A DNA stretch of 10,390 nt, from assembly GCA_027451265.1 (NCBI GenBank), contig DAIDJT010000069.1, positions 1 through 10,390 on the forward strand, written 5' to 3'. Position numbers and translations under genes: made by a program. Below the pieces are notes generated by a model. The model was given only the letters and a program-made list of their open reading frames with translations, ran no database searches and had not been told where the DNA came from. Shown in pieces: positions 1-5,970 of the stretch. Numbering within the stretch: position 1 is the stretch's first letter; every line of letters begins with the position of its first letter. Source of the stretch: Bacteroidales bacterium. GTDB taxonomy: Bacteria; Bacteroidota; Bacteroidia; Bacteroidales; VadinHA17.

Positions 1-767
1 GGTTCCATGGCAATGAAACCAACGAGGTGCAGGAGGTGGTTCTGAACCATATCGCGCAGGGCTCCGGTACCTTCATAGTAGGAACCTCTCTTTTCCACGC
101 CCAGGCTCTCTGAAGAGGTTATCTCCACATGATGCACATAATTCCTGTTCCATAACGGCTCGAAAATACCGTTGGAGAACCTGGTGACAAGTATGTTCTG
201 AACCGTTTCCTTGCCAAGGTAATGATCTATACGGAAGAGTTGGTTCTCATTCCAGTGGGTGAGCAGCAGCCTGTTGAGACTGACCGCACTTTCATAGTCA
301 TTCCCGAAGGGCTTTTCAATGATCATCCGCTTCCATCCGTCATGCTCGTCGTTTAGCCCCTGTAGCGTGAGGTTTTGAAATATTTTGTCATATAATCCGG
401 GCGGTACTGAGAGATAAAAGAGTGTGTTTCCCCCGATTTCAAGTTCCCCCCTTACCATCCTGACAGCGTCAGACAGTGCCGGGTAATCTTCCGTCACGGA
501 AGGATCTGCAGCCACGTAACGAAAGCAGGACGCGAAACGCGATGTCTCTTCCTGCGAAGGCACATCCGCTCCCTGTGTTATCGCACTCCGGACTTCCTGG
601 CGGTACGCCTCTGTTGAAAGTTGACTCCTGCCTGTCCCGATGACAACAAACCGTTCAGGCATCAGACCCTGCCTGAAAAGAGCAAAGAGGGCAGGAATGA
701 TTTTTCTTACCGCAAGGTCACCCCTGCCACCCAAAATAACTATTACCTGGTTGTCTGGTTTCTTCAT
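1..767 (-). CDS. zwf: Glucose-6-phosphate 1-dehydrogenase, N-terminal part (cut by window edge)
   Basis: This enzyme oxidises glucose-6-phosphate to 6-phosphogluconolactone with NAD(P)+, the entry step of the oxidative pentose phosphate pathway in the cytoplasm. About 255 codons are visible; the gene runs off the left edge, and the family is usually near 490-510 residues. The Rossmann segment is at residues 8-30, with GGRGDLAVRK where most members have GASGDLxxRK. EKPFG (151-155) and the signature RIDHYLGKE (179-187) follow, with the catalytic Asp-His at 181-182. RDMVQNH (238-244) supplies the second catalytic histidine. I chose the ATG at 765-767 because it leaves the usual 10 or so residues before the nucleotide-binding strand. 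An in-frame ATG at 837-839 would add 24 unlike residues. The gene is divergent from the redox module and probably unrelated to it. The family call is very secure; the GGRG variant is the only oddity. Confidence 0.96.
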   Translation of the reverse strand, partial: MKKPDNQVIVILGGRGDLAVRKIIPALFALFRQGLMPERFVVIGTGRSQLSTEAYRQEVRSAITQGADVPSQEETSRFASCFRYVAADPSVTEDYPALSDAVRMVRGELEIGGNTLFYLSVPPGLYDKIFQNLTLQGLNDEHDGWKRMIIEKPFGNDYESAVSLNRLLLTHWNENQLFRIDHYLGKETVQNILVTRFSNGIFEPLWNRNYVHHVEITSSESLGVEKRGSYYEGTGALRDMVQNHLLHLVGFIAME

Positions 768-873
768 CTGCAGACATTCTGAGCGATAACTACCTGCATA
801 CTTGTTTTTATTCCCTGCCTGCTGCTCCGTCCCTGCCATTCCTGGAGGGTTCTCTGAAAGATTTAATTAATAA

Positions 874-881
874 CAAATATA
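874..881 (-). promoter_or_regulatory. Possible Bacteroidota -7 box for zwf
   Basis: On the minus strand this reads TATATTTG, a full match to the TAnnTTTG element used by the housekeeping sigma factor of Bacteroidota. It would place transcription start roughly 100 bases before the zwf ATG. No TTTG -33 element lies at the usual 19-21 base spacing; the nearest is about 29 bases away. In A/T-rich DNA such an 8-mer occurs easily, so this is tentative. Confidence 0.25.
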
Positions 882-892
882 ATTAAAGCAAT
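879..892 (+). repeat. 14-bp direct repeat, copy 1
   Basis: ATAATTAAAGCAAT occurs here and again, identically, at 1214-1227. This copy overlaps the possible zwf -7 box. The sequence is A/T-rich, so a chance match is possible, but 14 of 14 identity within one intergenic region is unusual. Confidence 0.55.
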
Positions 893-893
893 C

Positions 894-982
894 AACAGGC
901 ACATTTTGTTCAAACAAACAACTGAAGTTTTCTTGTCTGATCAGTTTATGCGTTCCTATATTACCCTGTGATTGTGCCTGTT
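894..982. repeat. 10-bp inverted repeat with 69-base spacing
   Basis: AACAGGCACA (894-903) and its exact reverse complement TGTGCCTGTT (973-982) bracket 69 bases. The arms are the most G/C-rich stretch in this intergenic region. They could be paired operator half-sites or the base of a long RNA stem, but a chance match cannot be excluded. Confidence 0.35.
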
Positions 983-1109
983 AAAGATTATTATTCCCTC
1001 GATGTTTATATTTTCAACATATGTATATTATTTAATCACTGTTCTATGTGTCTCATTTTATGCTCCTTAAGCGCTGATATATAGTTTGATGTTGATATTT
1101 TAAGCATTA

Positions 1110-1133
1110 TTGCGATGCCAGTATTATTCGCAA
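1110..1133. promoter_or_regulatory. Dyad TTGCGA-N12-TCGCAA, candidate activator site
   Basis: The perfect 6-bp arms are at 1110-1115 and 1128-1133. The centre lies about 77 bases before the transcription start predicted from the sigma-54-like promoter at 1173-1188. That is within the range where NtrC-family activators usually bind. The response regulator encoded at 7643-8989 is an obvious candidate ligand. That link is inference; the dyad itself is directly visible. Confidence 0.35.
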
Positions 1134-1172
1134 ATGATCATATATATCTCATTATCTGTTATTTATAGCATC

Positions 1173-1188
1173 TGGCATGTTAATTGGA
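1173..1188 (+). promoter_or_regulatory. Sigma-54-like (-24/-12) promoter for the redox operon
   Basis: TGGCATG-TTAA-TTGGA matches the sigma-54 consensus TGGCACG-N4-TTGCW at 10 of 12 specified positions with exact spacing. The -24 GG is intact. The -12 GC reads GG, which weakens the call. Transcription would start near 1198, giving a leader of about 34 bases before the ATG at 1232. The operon ends with an NtrC-type activator carrying the sigma-54-contacting GAFTGA loop, which supports the reading. Confidence 0.45.
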
Positions 1189-1213
1189 TAAGGAGTTGCA
1201 GATAGTTACTGAA

Positions 1214-1227
1214 ATAATTAAAGCAAT
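1214..1227 (+). repeat. 14-bp direct repeat, copy 2
   Basis: This is the exact second copy of ATAATTAAAGCAAT (first at 879-892). It lies four bases before the ATG of the first operon gene, so within the predicted leader. It might act at the RNA level or as an operator shared with zwf; no function is established. Confidence 0.55.
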
Positions 1228-1231
1228 TAAT

Positions 1232-2902
1232 ATGAAACCAAAAGTATCTCTGATGATCGGTCTCCTGCTATTGCAGACCGGATTAGCCGCAGCAATCAAT
1301 GACAAAAATGAACTTCGCAGGAATGTCGTAAACGAAGTAAATGTAGCCGCTGCCCCGGAAACCCAGGCTCTTACGGCAGCATGGGTTGAAGCATTCAGGG
1401 CAGCCAGCCCCGAAGCCAGGGTGAACATGATCACCCCTGATAAGGCGGGTCCGGCTGATATTCAGATTATTGCTGCAAGCTCAACGGACATGGTAGCCGA
1501 CCCCGACGCATGGAAGATTGTGGTTGGACGTGACGTCATTGTGCCCGTAATGAATGAAGGAGATCCATGCCTTTCACTTGTCTCGGGACGCGGAATCTCT
1601 CCGCAGGATTATGCGGCGATCCTCTCATCCGGAGGAATCTATACATGGGGGAATCTCCTGAAAACAGAAGACAGAACCCCAGTCACTGTTATCGTACCAG
1701 GAGACAGGGCAGCTTTGATTGCAATTGCCCGGTTCGCATCACTTGATCCGGGAACTGTCACAGCTACACAATTGTCAGACGTAAAAGGCCTTGCTGCACT
1801 GAACGGCGCAAAACCCGGAACCATAGCCTTCTGCAGGCTTTCTGATATCACTGACCGGACAGGCCATGCATTTGTCCCCGGTATTCAGATTGTACCTGTA
1901 GACGTTAACGGGAATGCAAAGTCAGACTACTTCGAGCAATTCTACAACAGCTTCGACAGTTTTAACCGGGGTGTATATATCGGGAAATATCCGAAAACAC
2001 TCTGCAGCAATATTTATGCAGTCTCTGCCACCACCCCTGCAGAAGGGGTGCCATCAGACCTTATAGGTTTCATTCTTCTTGACGGACAACGGTACGTTAC
2101 GGCTTCAGGCTTCACCGCCCTGGCAACCGGAGAGGGACTGGTCAGGGCAGAAACCCTTGCCTCCGGCAATGAGATCATCACATCGGCAGGTGGCTTGAAT
2201 CCCGTTTCCAAAGCCTGGCTGTGGGTCCTGGCAGTGATTGTTGCAGTATCCCTCGTTGCATATGCTATGTACCGTATTACAAGGGCGGTAAGCACTGAGC
2301 CGGAGCCTGCAGTTTACAAACCCTCCTCAGCATTCAGTCTCAGGTCGCTGCTCACCCCTGCCGGCATAATGTATGACCGCAGCCATGCATGGACGTTCAT
2401 GGAAAAGGACGGCACCGTAAAGGTGGGTATTGATGACTTCCTTCAGCATGTGACAGGTTCAATCACCAGGATCCGGATGAAACCCAATGGCGACAAGGTT
2501 CGCAAGGGAGAGCATGTGATCTCAGTGATTCAGAACGGGAAGAAACTTGATATCCAGTCGCCTGTAAGCGGTACTATTTTGGCCCGCAATGAAAGACTGA
2601 TGACCGGAACAGGCATTATTAACAGCTCTCCGTATGATGAAGGATGGATTTACTCAGTGAAGCCCGACAACTGGGAAAAGGAGTCACCCTTCCTTATCAC
2701 GGCAGGCAGGTATGTGGAATACCTGAAGGATGAGTTTGGCCGGATAAGGGATTTCCTTGCCGGGATGCCGGGAGTCAGTGACGTCAGGCTGGCGCATGTA
2801 GTGCTGCAGGACGGCGGTGAATTCAGGGATGGCCTCCTGGAAGACTTCGGGCCCGAAATATGGGAAGAGTTCCAGATGAAATTCCTTGACCAGCACCGCT
2901 GA
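1232..2902 (+). CDS. Secreted PstS-like binding domain fused through one TM helix to a GcvH-like domain
   Basis: The protein has 556 residues. A signal peptide is visible (residues 1-21, cleavage expected after the AAA at 20-22 or nearby). Residues 40-310 resemble the PBP_like_2/PstS class of periplasmic ligand-binding proteins. Cues are IVVGRDVIVPVMN near 97-109, PGTIAF at 195-200, a YIGKYPK segment near 249-255 and a C-terminal FILLDGQRYVTASGF stretch. A membrane helix spans about 327-347. Residues 379-482 then match glycine-cleavage H protein, including the VGIDDF strand, SPVSG (443-447) and PYDEGW (467-472). The lipoyl-lysine position is Gly436, followed by Lys437-Lys438. Signal peptide plus one helix puts the binding domain in the periplasm and the GcvH-like domain in the cytoplasm. 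I reject an in-frame TTG at 1184: it lies inside the likely promoter and would put 16 residues ahead of the signal peptide. Ligand and function are unknown. Each domain call is fairly sure; the role is not. Confidence 0.85.
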   Translation: MKPKVSLMIGLLLLQTGLAAAINDKNELRRNVVNEVNVAAAPETQALTAAWVEAFRAASPEARVNMITPDKAGPADIQIIAASSTDMVADPDAWKIVVGRDVIVPVMNEGDPCLSLVSGRGISPQDYAAILSSGGIYTWGNLLKTEDRTPVTVIVPGDRAALIAIARFASLDPGTVTATQLSDVKGLAALNGAKPGTIAFCRLSDITDRTGHAFVPGIQIVPVDVNGNAKSDYFEQFYNSFDSFNRGVYIGKYPKTLCSNIYAVSATTPAEGVPSDLIGFILLDGQRYVTASGFTALATGEGLVRAETLASGNEIITSAGGLNPVSKAWLWVLAVIVAVSLVAYAMYRITRAVSTEPEPAVYKPSSAFSLRSLLTPAGIMYDRSHAWTFMEKDGTVKVGIDDFLQHVTGSITRIRMKPNGDKVRKGEHVISVIQNGKKLDIQSPVSGTILARNERLMTGTGIINSSPYDEGWIYSVKPDNWEKESPFLITAGRYVEYLKDEFGRIRDFLAGMPGVSDVRLAHVVLQDGGEFRDGLLEDFGPEIWEEFQMKFLDQHR

Positions 2903-2982
2903 TCCTTTCCTTTCTCTTTCAGCTTGTTTTTCATATTTCCGAAAAGTCCTTCAACAGTCAGGACCCAACAAATACCATAACC

Positions 2983-3852
2983 ATGAGTATTGACAGACGA
3001 AGTTTCTTCAAGGCACTTGGAGTCACCGGTATGACCCTGGCAGCCGGCAGTCGGCTTAGTGCCTCACCGGTCCCCGTGGACAAGAATGAATTTCTTGGAA
3101 TACTTTATGACTCAACTCGTTGTGCAGGCTGCCAGGGCTGTGAGTTTGCATGTGCAGAGGCTCATGGCCTTCCGGCCCCGAGTTTCGAAGATGTGCCTGT
3201 AGCCGGGACTGTCCGCAAAACTGATGAGACCAGGCGGACCGTTATAAACGCTTACAAGACAACCAGGGGGGATATTTATGTCAAGAGACAATGCATGCAT
3301 TGCAATGACCCTGCCTGTACAGCCGCCTGTCTGACAAAGGCAATGTACAAGAATGAGCAGGGCCCTGTCTCCTGGAGGGGAAATAAATGCATGGGATGCC
3401 GGTACTGCATGGTCTCCTGCCCTTTCGACATGCCAAAATTTGAATACCACAGCCCCAATCCAAAAATTGTGAAATGTGACATGTGTTCTGACAGGTTGAC
3501 GGAGGGGCTCAAACCAGCCTGTGCAGACCAGTGTCCCACAGAAGCTCTCGTTTCCGGCACCAGGCGTGAACTGCTTGCTGAAGCACGAAAGAGAATAAAC
3601 GACAACCCCGGACAGTATTATGATCAAATCTACGGTGAGCATGAAGCCGGCGGAACCGGATATCTTTACCTTTCGCCCGTGCCATTTGAGGAGGTTGGTT
3701 TCAATACCACGCTTCAGAAGTCCTCATACCCCGCACTGACAAAGGGCTTCCTCTATGCAGTGCCTTCAATATTTGTCCTCTGGCCGGCAGTTCTGCTGGG
3801 AATCCAGCAGGCAACCAAAAATGACAATAATAATGCAGAAGAGGATGAGTAA
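2983..3852 (+). CDS. Tat-exported four-cluster ferredoxin subunit, HybA/DmsB/NrfC type, with C-terminal membrane anchor
   Basis: The protein has 289 residues. It starts with a twin-arginine signal (DRRSFFK, residues 4-10), so it should be folded with its cofactors and exported to the periplasm. Sixteen cysteines form four sets for [4Fe-4S] clusters: 47/50/53/57, 104/107/112/116, 136/139/142/146 and 165/168/180/184. The spacing is that of the electron-transfer subunits HybA, DmsB, NrfC and PsrB. A hydrophobic segment at about 255-274 near the C-terminus resembles the tail anchor of HybA. The protein should pass electrons between a redox partner and the quinone site of the next gene's product. 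The ATG of that next gene overlaps this stop codon by eight bases, pointing to translational coupling. No catalytic subunit (hydrogenase or molybdopterin enzyme) is in the window. HybA-like is the best fit; the physiological partner is unknown. Confidence 0.9.
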   Translation: MSIDRRSFFKALGVTGMTLAAGSRLSASPVPVDKNEFLGILYDSTRCAGCQGCEFACAEAHGLPAPSFEDVPVAGTVRKTDETRRTVINAYKTTRGDIYVKRQCMHCNDPACTAACLTKAMYKNEQGPVSWRGNKCMGCRYCMVSCPFDMPKFEYHSPNPKIVKCDMCSDRLTEGLKPACADQCPTEALVSGTRRELLAEARKRINDNPGQYYDQIYGEHEAGGTGYLYLSPVPFEEVGFNTTLQKSSYPALTKGFLYAVPSIFVLWPAVLLGIQQATKNDNNNAEEDE

Positions 3853-5071
3853 CGGTAATTATACAGTACAGCAAAATAACGGCATCCGGAGTACCTGGAA
3901 GTTCATTCTTGGCGAGCTGAAGCCGAAAGGCAAACTGCTTACCCCGTTTAACATTATATCAGTGCCGGTCATCATCACAGGCATTGCCCTCATAATAATC
4001 CGGTTCTGGAAAGGGATCGGGTCTGTAACCAACCTTTCGCAGGAAGTACCGTGGGGGCTCTGGATAGGTTTTGATGTGGTAACAGGCGTGGCCTTTGCCG
4101 GCGGAGCCTATGTGATAACCTTCATGGTCTACATCCTCAACATGAAGAAATACCAATCTATCGTCAGGGTCACCGTCCTAAATGGCTTCCTTGCTTATCT
4201 CTTTTATGCCGGGGCCCTTCTCCTTGACCTGGGAAGACCATGGAATGTCATCAATCCAATTATAGGAAACAGTTTCGGAACCAGCTCTGTGCTCTTTCTC
4301 GTAGCCTGGCATTTCCTTCTTTACATGATCGCTGAGCTCATCGAGTTTTCCCCGGCCGTGGCTGAATGGCTCGGGGCAAGAAGAGCACATAAGATCCTGT
4401 CGGGGATGACACTTGGAGCGGTCATCTTCGGTATTACCCTCTCAACACTGCACCAGTCAGGCCTGGGAGCTCTTTTCCTCATGGCTAAGGACAAGATACA
4501 CCCTCTCTGGTATTCTGAATTCATACCTGCCATGTTCTTCGTATCCAGCATATTTGCCGGGCTTTCGATGGTCATATTTGAAGGATCGGTAAGTCAAAGG
4601 GTCTTCTCAGACCAGATCAGTGAAACCAGTCACAGGTCACATGACAGCATACTGCACAGTCTGTCAAAGATCTGCGCGGTTGCAATGTTCGCCTATTTTA
4701 CCCTGAATGTGCTGGTCTTCATCCATGAGAAGCGCTGGAGCCTTCTAAACACCCCGATGGGTTACTGGTACCTGACAGAGATTATCGGATTTGTCCTCCT
4801 GCCAATGATCCTGTTCTTTATGAGTTACAGGAAAAGGAATATCACCATGATAAGGGTTGCCTCACTGATGACAATGGCTGGAATTGTTCTCAACAGGCTT
4901 AATATATCAGTCATCGGCTTCAAATGGGACTCGGTAAGTCATTATTACCCGTCATGGATGGAAATTACCGTTACACTCACCGTGATCTTCACAGAGATAT
5001 GGATCTTCAGGTGGGTAATAAGGCGGCTGCCGGTCCTTCGTGAGGCACCGGGATGGAACAGCCATAACTGA
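3845..5071 (+). CDS. HybB/NrfD-family integral membrane quinone-interacting subunit
   Basis: The protein has 408 residues and about ten hydrophobic membrane spans (roughly 35-52, 70-96, 111-131, 146-166, 188-205, 225-247, 278-293, 309-326, 335-352 and 371-391). It resembles HybB, the membrane subunit of Ni-Fe hydrogenase 2, more closely than short NrfD. Conserved-looking blocks are PWGLWIGFD (69-77), LDLGRPW (127-133), STLHQSGLGALFL (200-212) and HPLWYSEFIPA (219-229). In that family this subunit exchanges electrons and protons with menaquinone or ubiquinone and docks the periplasmic Fe-S protein. I chose the ATG at 3845, which overlaps the previous stop as ATGAGTAA. A longer in-frame start at 3755 would lie deep in the previous gene and add 30 unlike residues. 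It pairs with the Fe-S protein just upstream. The family call is strong; the direction of electron flow cannot be told. Confidence 0.92.
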   Translation: MSNGNYTVQQNNGIRSTWKFILGELKPKGKLLTPFNIISVPVIITGIALIIIRFWKGIGSVTNLSQEVPWGLWIGFDVVTGVAFAGGAYVITFMVYILNMKKYQSIVRVTVLNGFLAYLFYAGALLLDLGRPWNVINPIIGNSFGTSSVLFLVAWHFLLYMIAELIEFSPAVAEWLGARRAHKILSGMTLGAVIFGITLSTLHQSGLGALFLMAKDKIHPLWYSEFIPAMFFVSSIFAGLSMVIFEGSVSQRVFSDQISETSHRSHDSILHSLSKICAVAMFAYFTLNVLVFIHEKRWSLLNTPMGYWYLTEIIGFVLLPMILFFMSYRKRNITMIRVASLMTMAGIVLNRLNISVIGFKWDSVSHYYPSWMEITVTLTVIFTEIWIFRWVIRRLPVLREAPGWNSHN

Positions 5072-5116
5072 GGCCAGCACAAGAGAACCAGAACGAAAAC
5101 AAATAAAATATGTGCC

Positions 5117-5827
5117 ATGGATGGATTTCACTATGTTAACCTGTTTGATACCAAGGGTATCGAGTACATCATAATCATAGCGTTTCTTCTCCTGATCATC
5201 CCATTCTGGAAAGTACTGAACCGGCCGCTGAAGAGCGAAGGCAGGAGATCAAAGGCAGCCCGGCCACTTTCTGTTTCCCTTGCAGCAGTGCCACAGGGGC
5301 TTTATTTCAGCAACAGCCATTCATGGACCTTCATGCAGAAGACAGGAGAGGCCAGAATAGGCATTGACAATCTCCTGGTCAGCCTCACAGGCCAGGTTAA
5401 GCTCAGGATGCTGAGAGAGCCCGGAAGCCGGGTCAGCAAGGGTGAGGAAATATCTGAAATAGTACATGACGGAAAACGGCTGACACTCCTCTCACCATTA
5501 TCCGGGACTTTGACAGGAATTAATCACGCCCTTTATGAAGATCCGTCGCTTTTGAATGATGATCCGTACGGAAAGGGATGGCTGGTATCAGTAAAGCCTG
5601 CAAACTGGATGGAAGAGGTCACCGGGTTCCATTTCGCAGCCGAGGCAGGTGATTGGCTCAGGAAAGAACTGGAAAGAATCAGGGATTTCCTGGCGATCTC
5701 AGCAAGCAGGATGAGTCCGCAACCCGATACCCTCTATCTGCAGGACGGAGGAGAACCTGCAGCGGAGGCTCTGGCATCCTTGCCGGAAGAAGTGTGGCAT
5801 GACTTCCAGGAAAAATTTCTCAGGTAA
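5117..5827 (+). CDS. Membrane-anchored GcvH-like protein, paralogue of the C-terminal half of the 1232-2902 product
   Basis: The protein has 236 residues. A short N-terminus leads into one membrane helix (about 16-33), followed by a basic stretch (KSEGRRSKAAR, 39-49). That suggests the rest is cytoplasmic. Residues 60-165 follow glycine-cleavage H protein: IGIDNLL (81-87), SPLSG (126-130) and DPYGKGW (149-155). The lipoyl-lysine position is Gly119, followed by Lys120-Arg121, so lipoylation as in true GcvH looks unlikely. The tail has RIRDFLA (187-193), LQDGGE (208-213) and a final EEVWHDFQEKFL (224-235). All three have close counterparts at the end of the first operon gene, so the two genes share a duplicated module. 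The start 45 bases after the HybB-like gene places it in the same operon. An automatic label of glycine cleavage H protein would mislead, since there is no glycine-cleavage context. Confidence 0.85.
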   Translation: MDGFHYVNLFDTKGIEYIIIIAFLLLIIPFWKVLNRPLKSEGRRSKAARPLSVSLAAVPQGLYFSNSHSWTFMQKTGEARIGIDNLLVSLTGQVKLRMLREPGSRVSKGEEISEIVHDGKRLTLLSPLSGTLTGINHALYEDPSLLNDDPYGKGWLVSVKPANWMEEVTGFHFAAEAGDWLRKELERIRDFLAISASRMSPQPDTLYLQDGGEPAAEALASLPEEVWHDFQEKFLR

Positions 5828-5899
5828 TTCTTCCACCGATTGAATTCAGCCTCTTCAGATCTGAGGATTTATTTGTACATTGTAGAAAAATTATACACC

Positions 5900-5942
5900 T
5901 TTTGTGATCAATCACCACAATGCAGGGGAGCTGATCACAAAA
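5900..5942. promoter_or_regulatory. Perfect 11-bp inverted repeat before the sensor kinase gene
   Basis: TTTTGTGATCA (5900-5910) and TGATCACAAAA (5932-5942) are exact reverse complements separated by 21 bases. They lie 28 bases before the kinase ATG. Each arm holds its own TGATCA palindrome, so each could be a dimer half-site or full site for a regulator, with centres 27 bases apart. There is no T-tract, so it does not look like a terminator. The regulator is unknown. Confidence 0.5.
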
Positions 5943-5970
5943 CACTTTAATAATTACAAAAGCATCTGCA

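Larger units (their letters stand above)
768..1231. other. A/T-rich divergent intergenic regulatory region
   Basis: This gap of about 460 bases separates zwf (leftward) from the redox operon (rightward). It is clearly richer in A+T than the flanking genes, and I see no credible small gene in any frame. It holds a TAnnTTTG-like box facing zwf, a 10-bp inverted repeat, a 14-bp exact direct repeat at its two ends, a 6-bp-arm dyad and a sigma-54-like promoter before the operon. I found no rRNA, tRNA or riboswitch-like structure. Confidence 0.7.

Noticed and set aside
1105..1125. Minus-strand sigma-54 promoter facing zwf (TGGCATC...)
   Set aside because: The GG-to-GC spacing is two bases too long and the -12 element is absent.
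1184..1231. TTG start adding 16 residues to the PstS-like/GcvH-like protein
   Set aside because: It falls inside the sigma-54-like promoter, and it would put a charged stretch ahead of an otherwise normal signal peptide starting at 1232.
3112..3642. Long minus-strand open frame opposite the Fe-S gene
   Set aside because: The plus-strand product has sixteen correctly spaced cluster cysteines; the antisense frame shows no domain and arises from codon composition.
2983..5071. Complete Ni-Fe hydrogenase 2 operon
   Set aside because: No large or small hydrogenase subunit, maturation protease or CxxC nickel motifs are found in the window.
5117..5827. Glycine cleavage system H protein (gcvH) proper
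   Set aside because: It has a membrane helix, an extra C-terminal tail, Gly at the lipoyl position, and no gcvT, gcvP or lipoate genes nearby.
5850..5868. Terminator after the GcvH-like gene (CCTC...GAGG)
   Set aside because: The arms meet with no loop and no T-tract follows, so a stable hairpin is unlikely.
5902..5920. Crp/Fnr-type 19-base palindrome TTGTGATCA-A-TCACCACAA
   Set aside because: The half-sites match only at 7 of 9 positions, and the right half does not fit TCACA at Crp spacing; the larger 11-bp inverted repeat explains the signal better.
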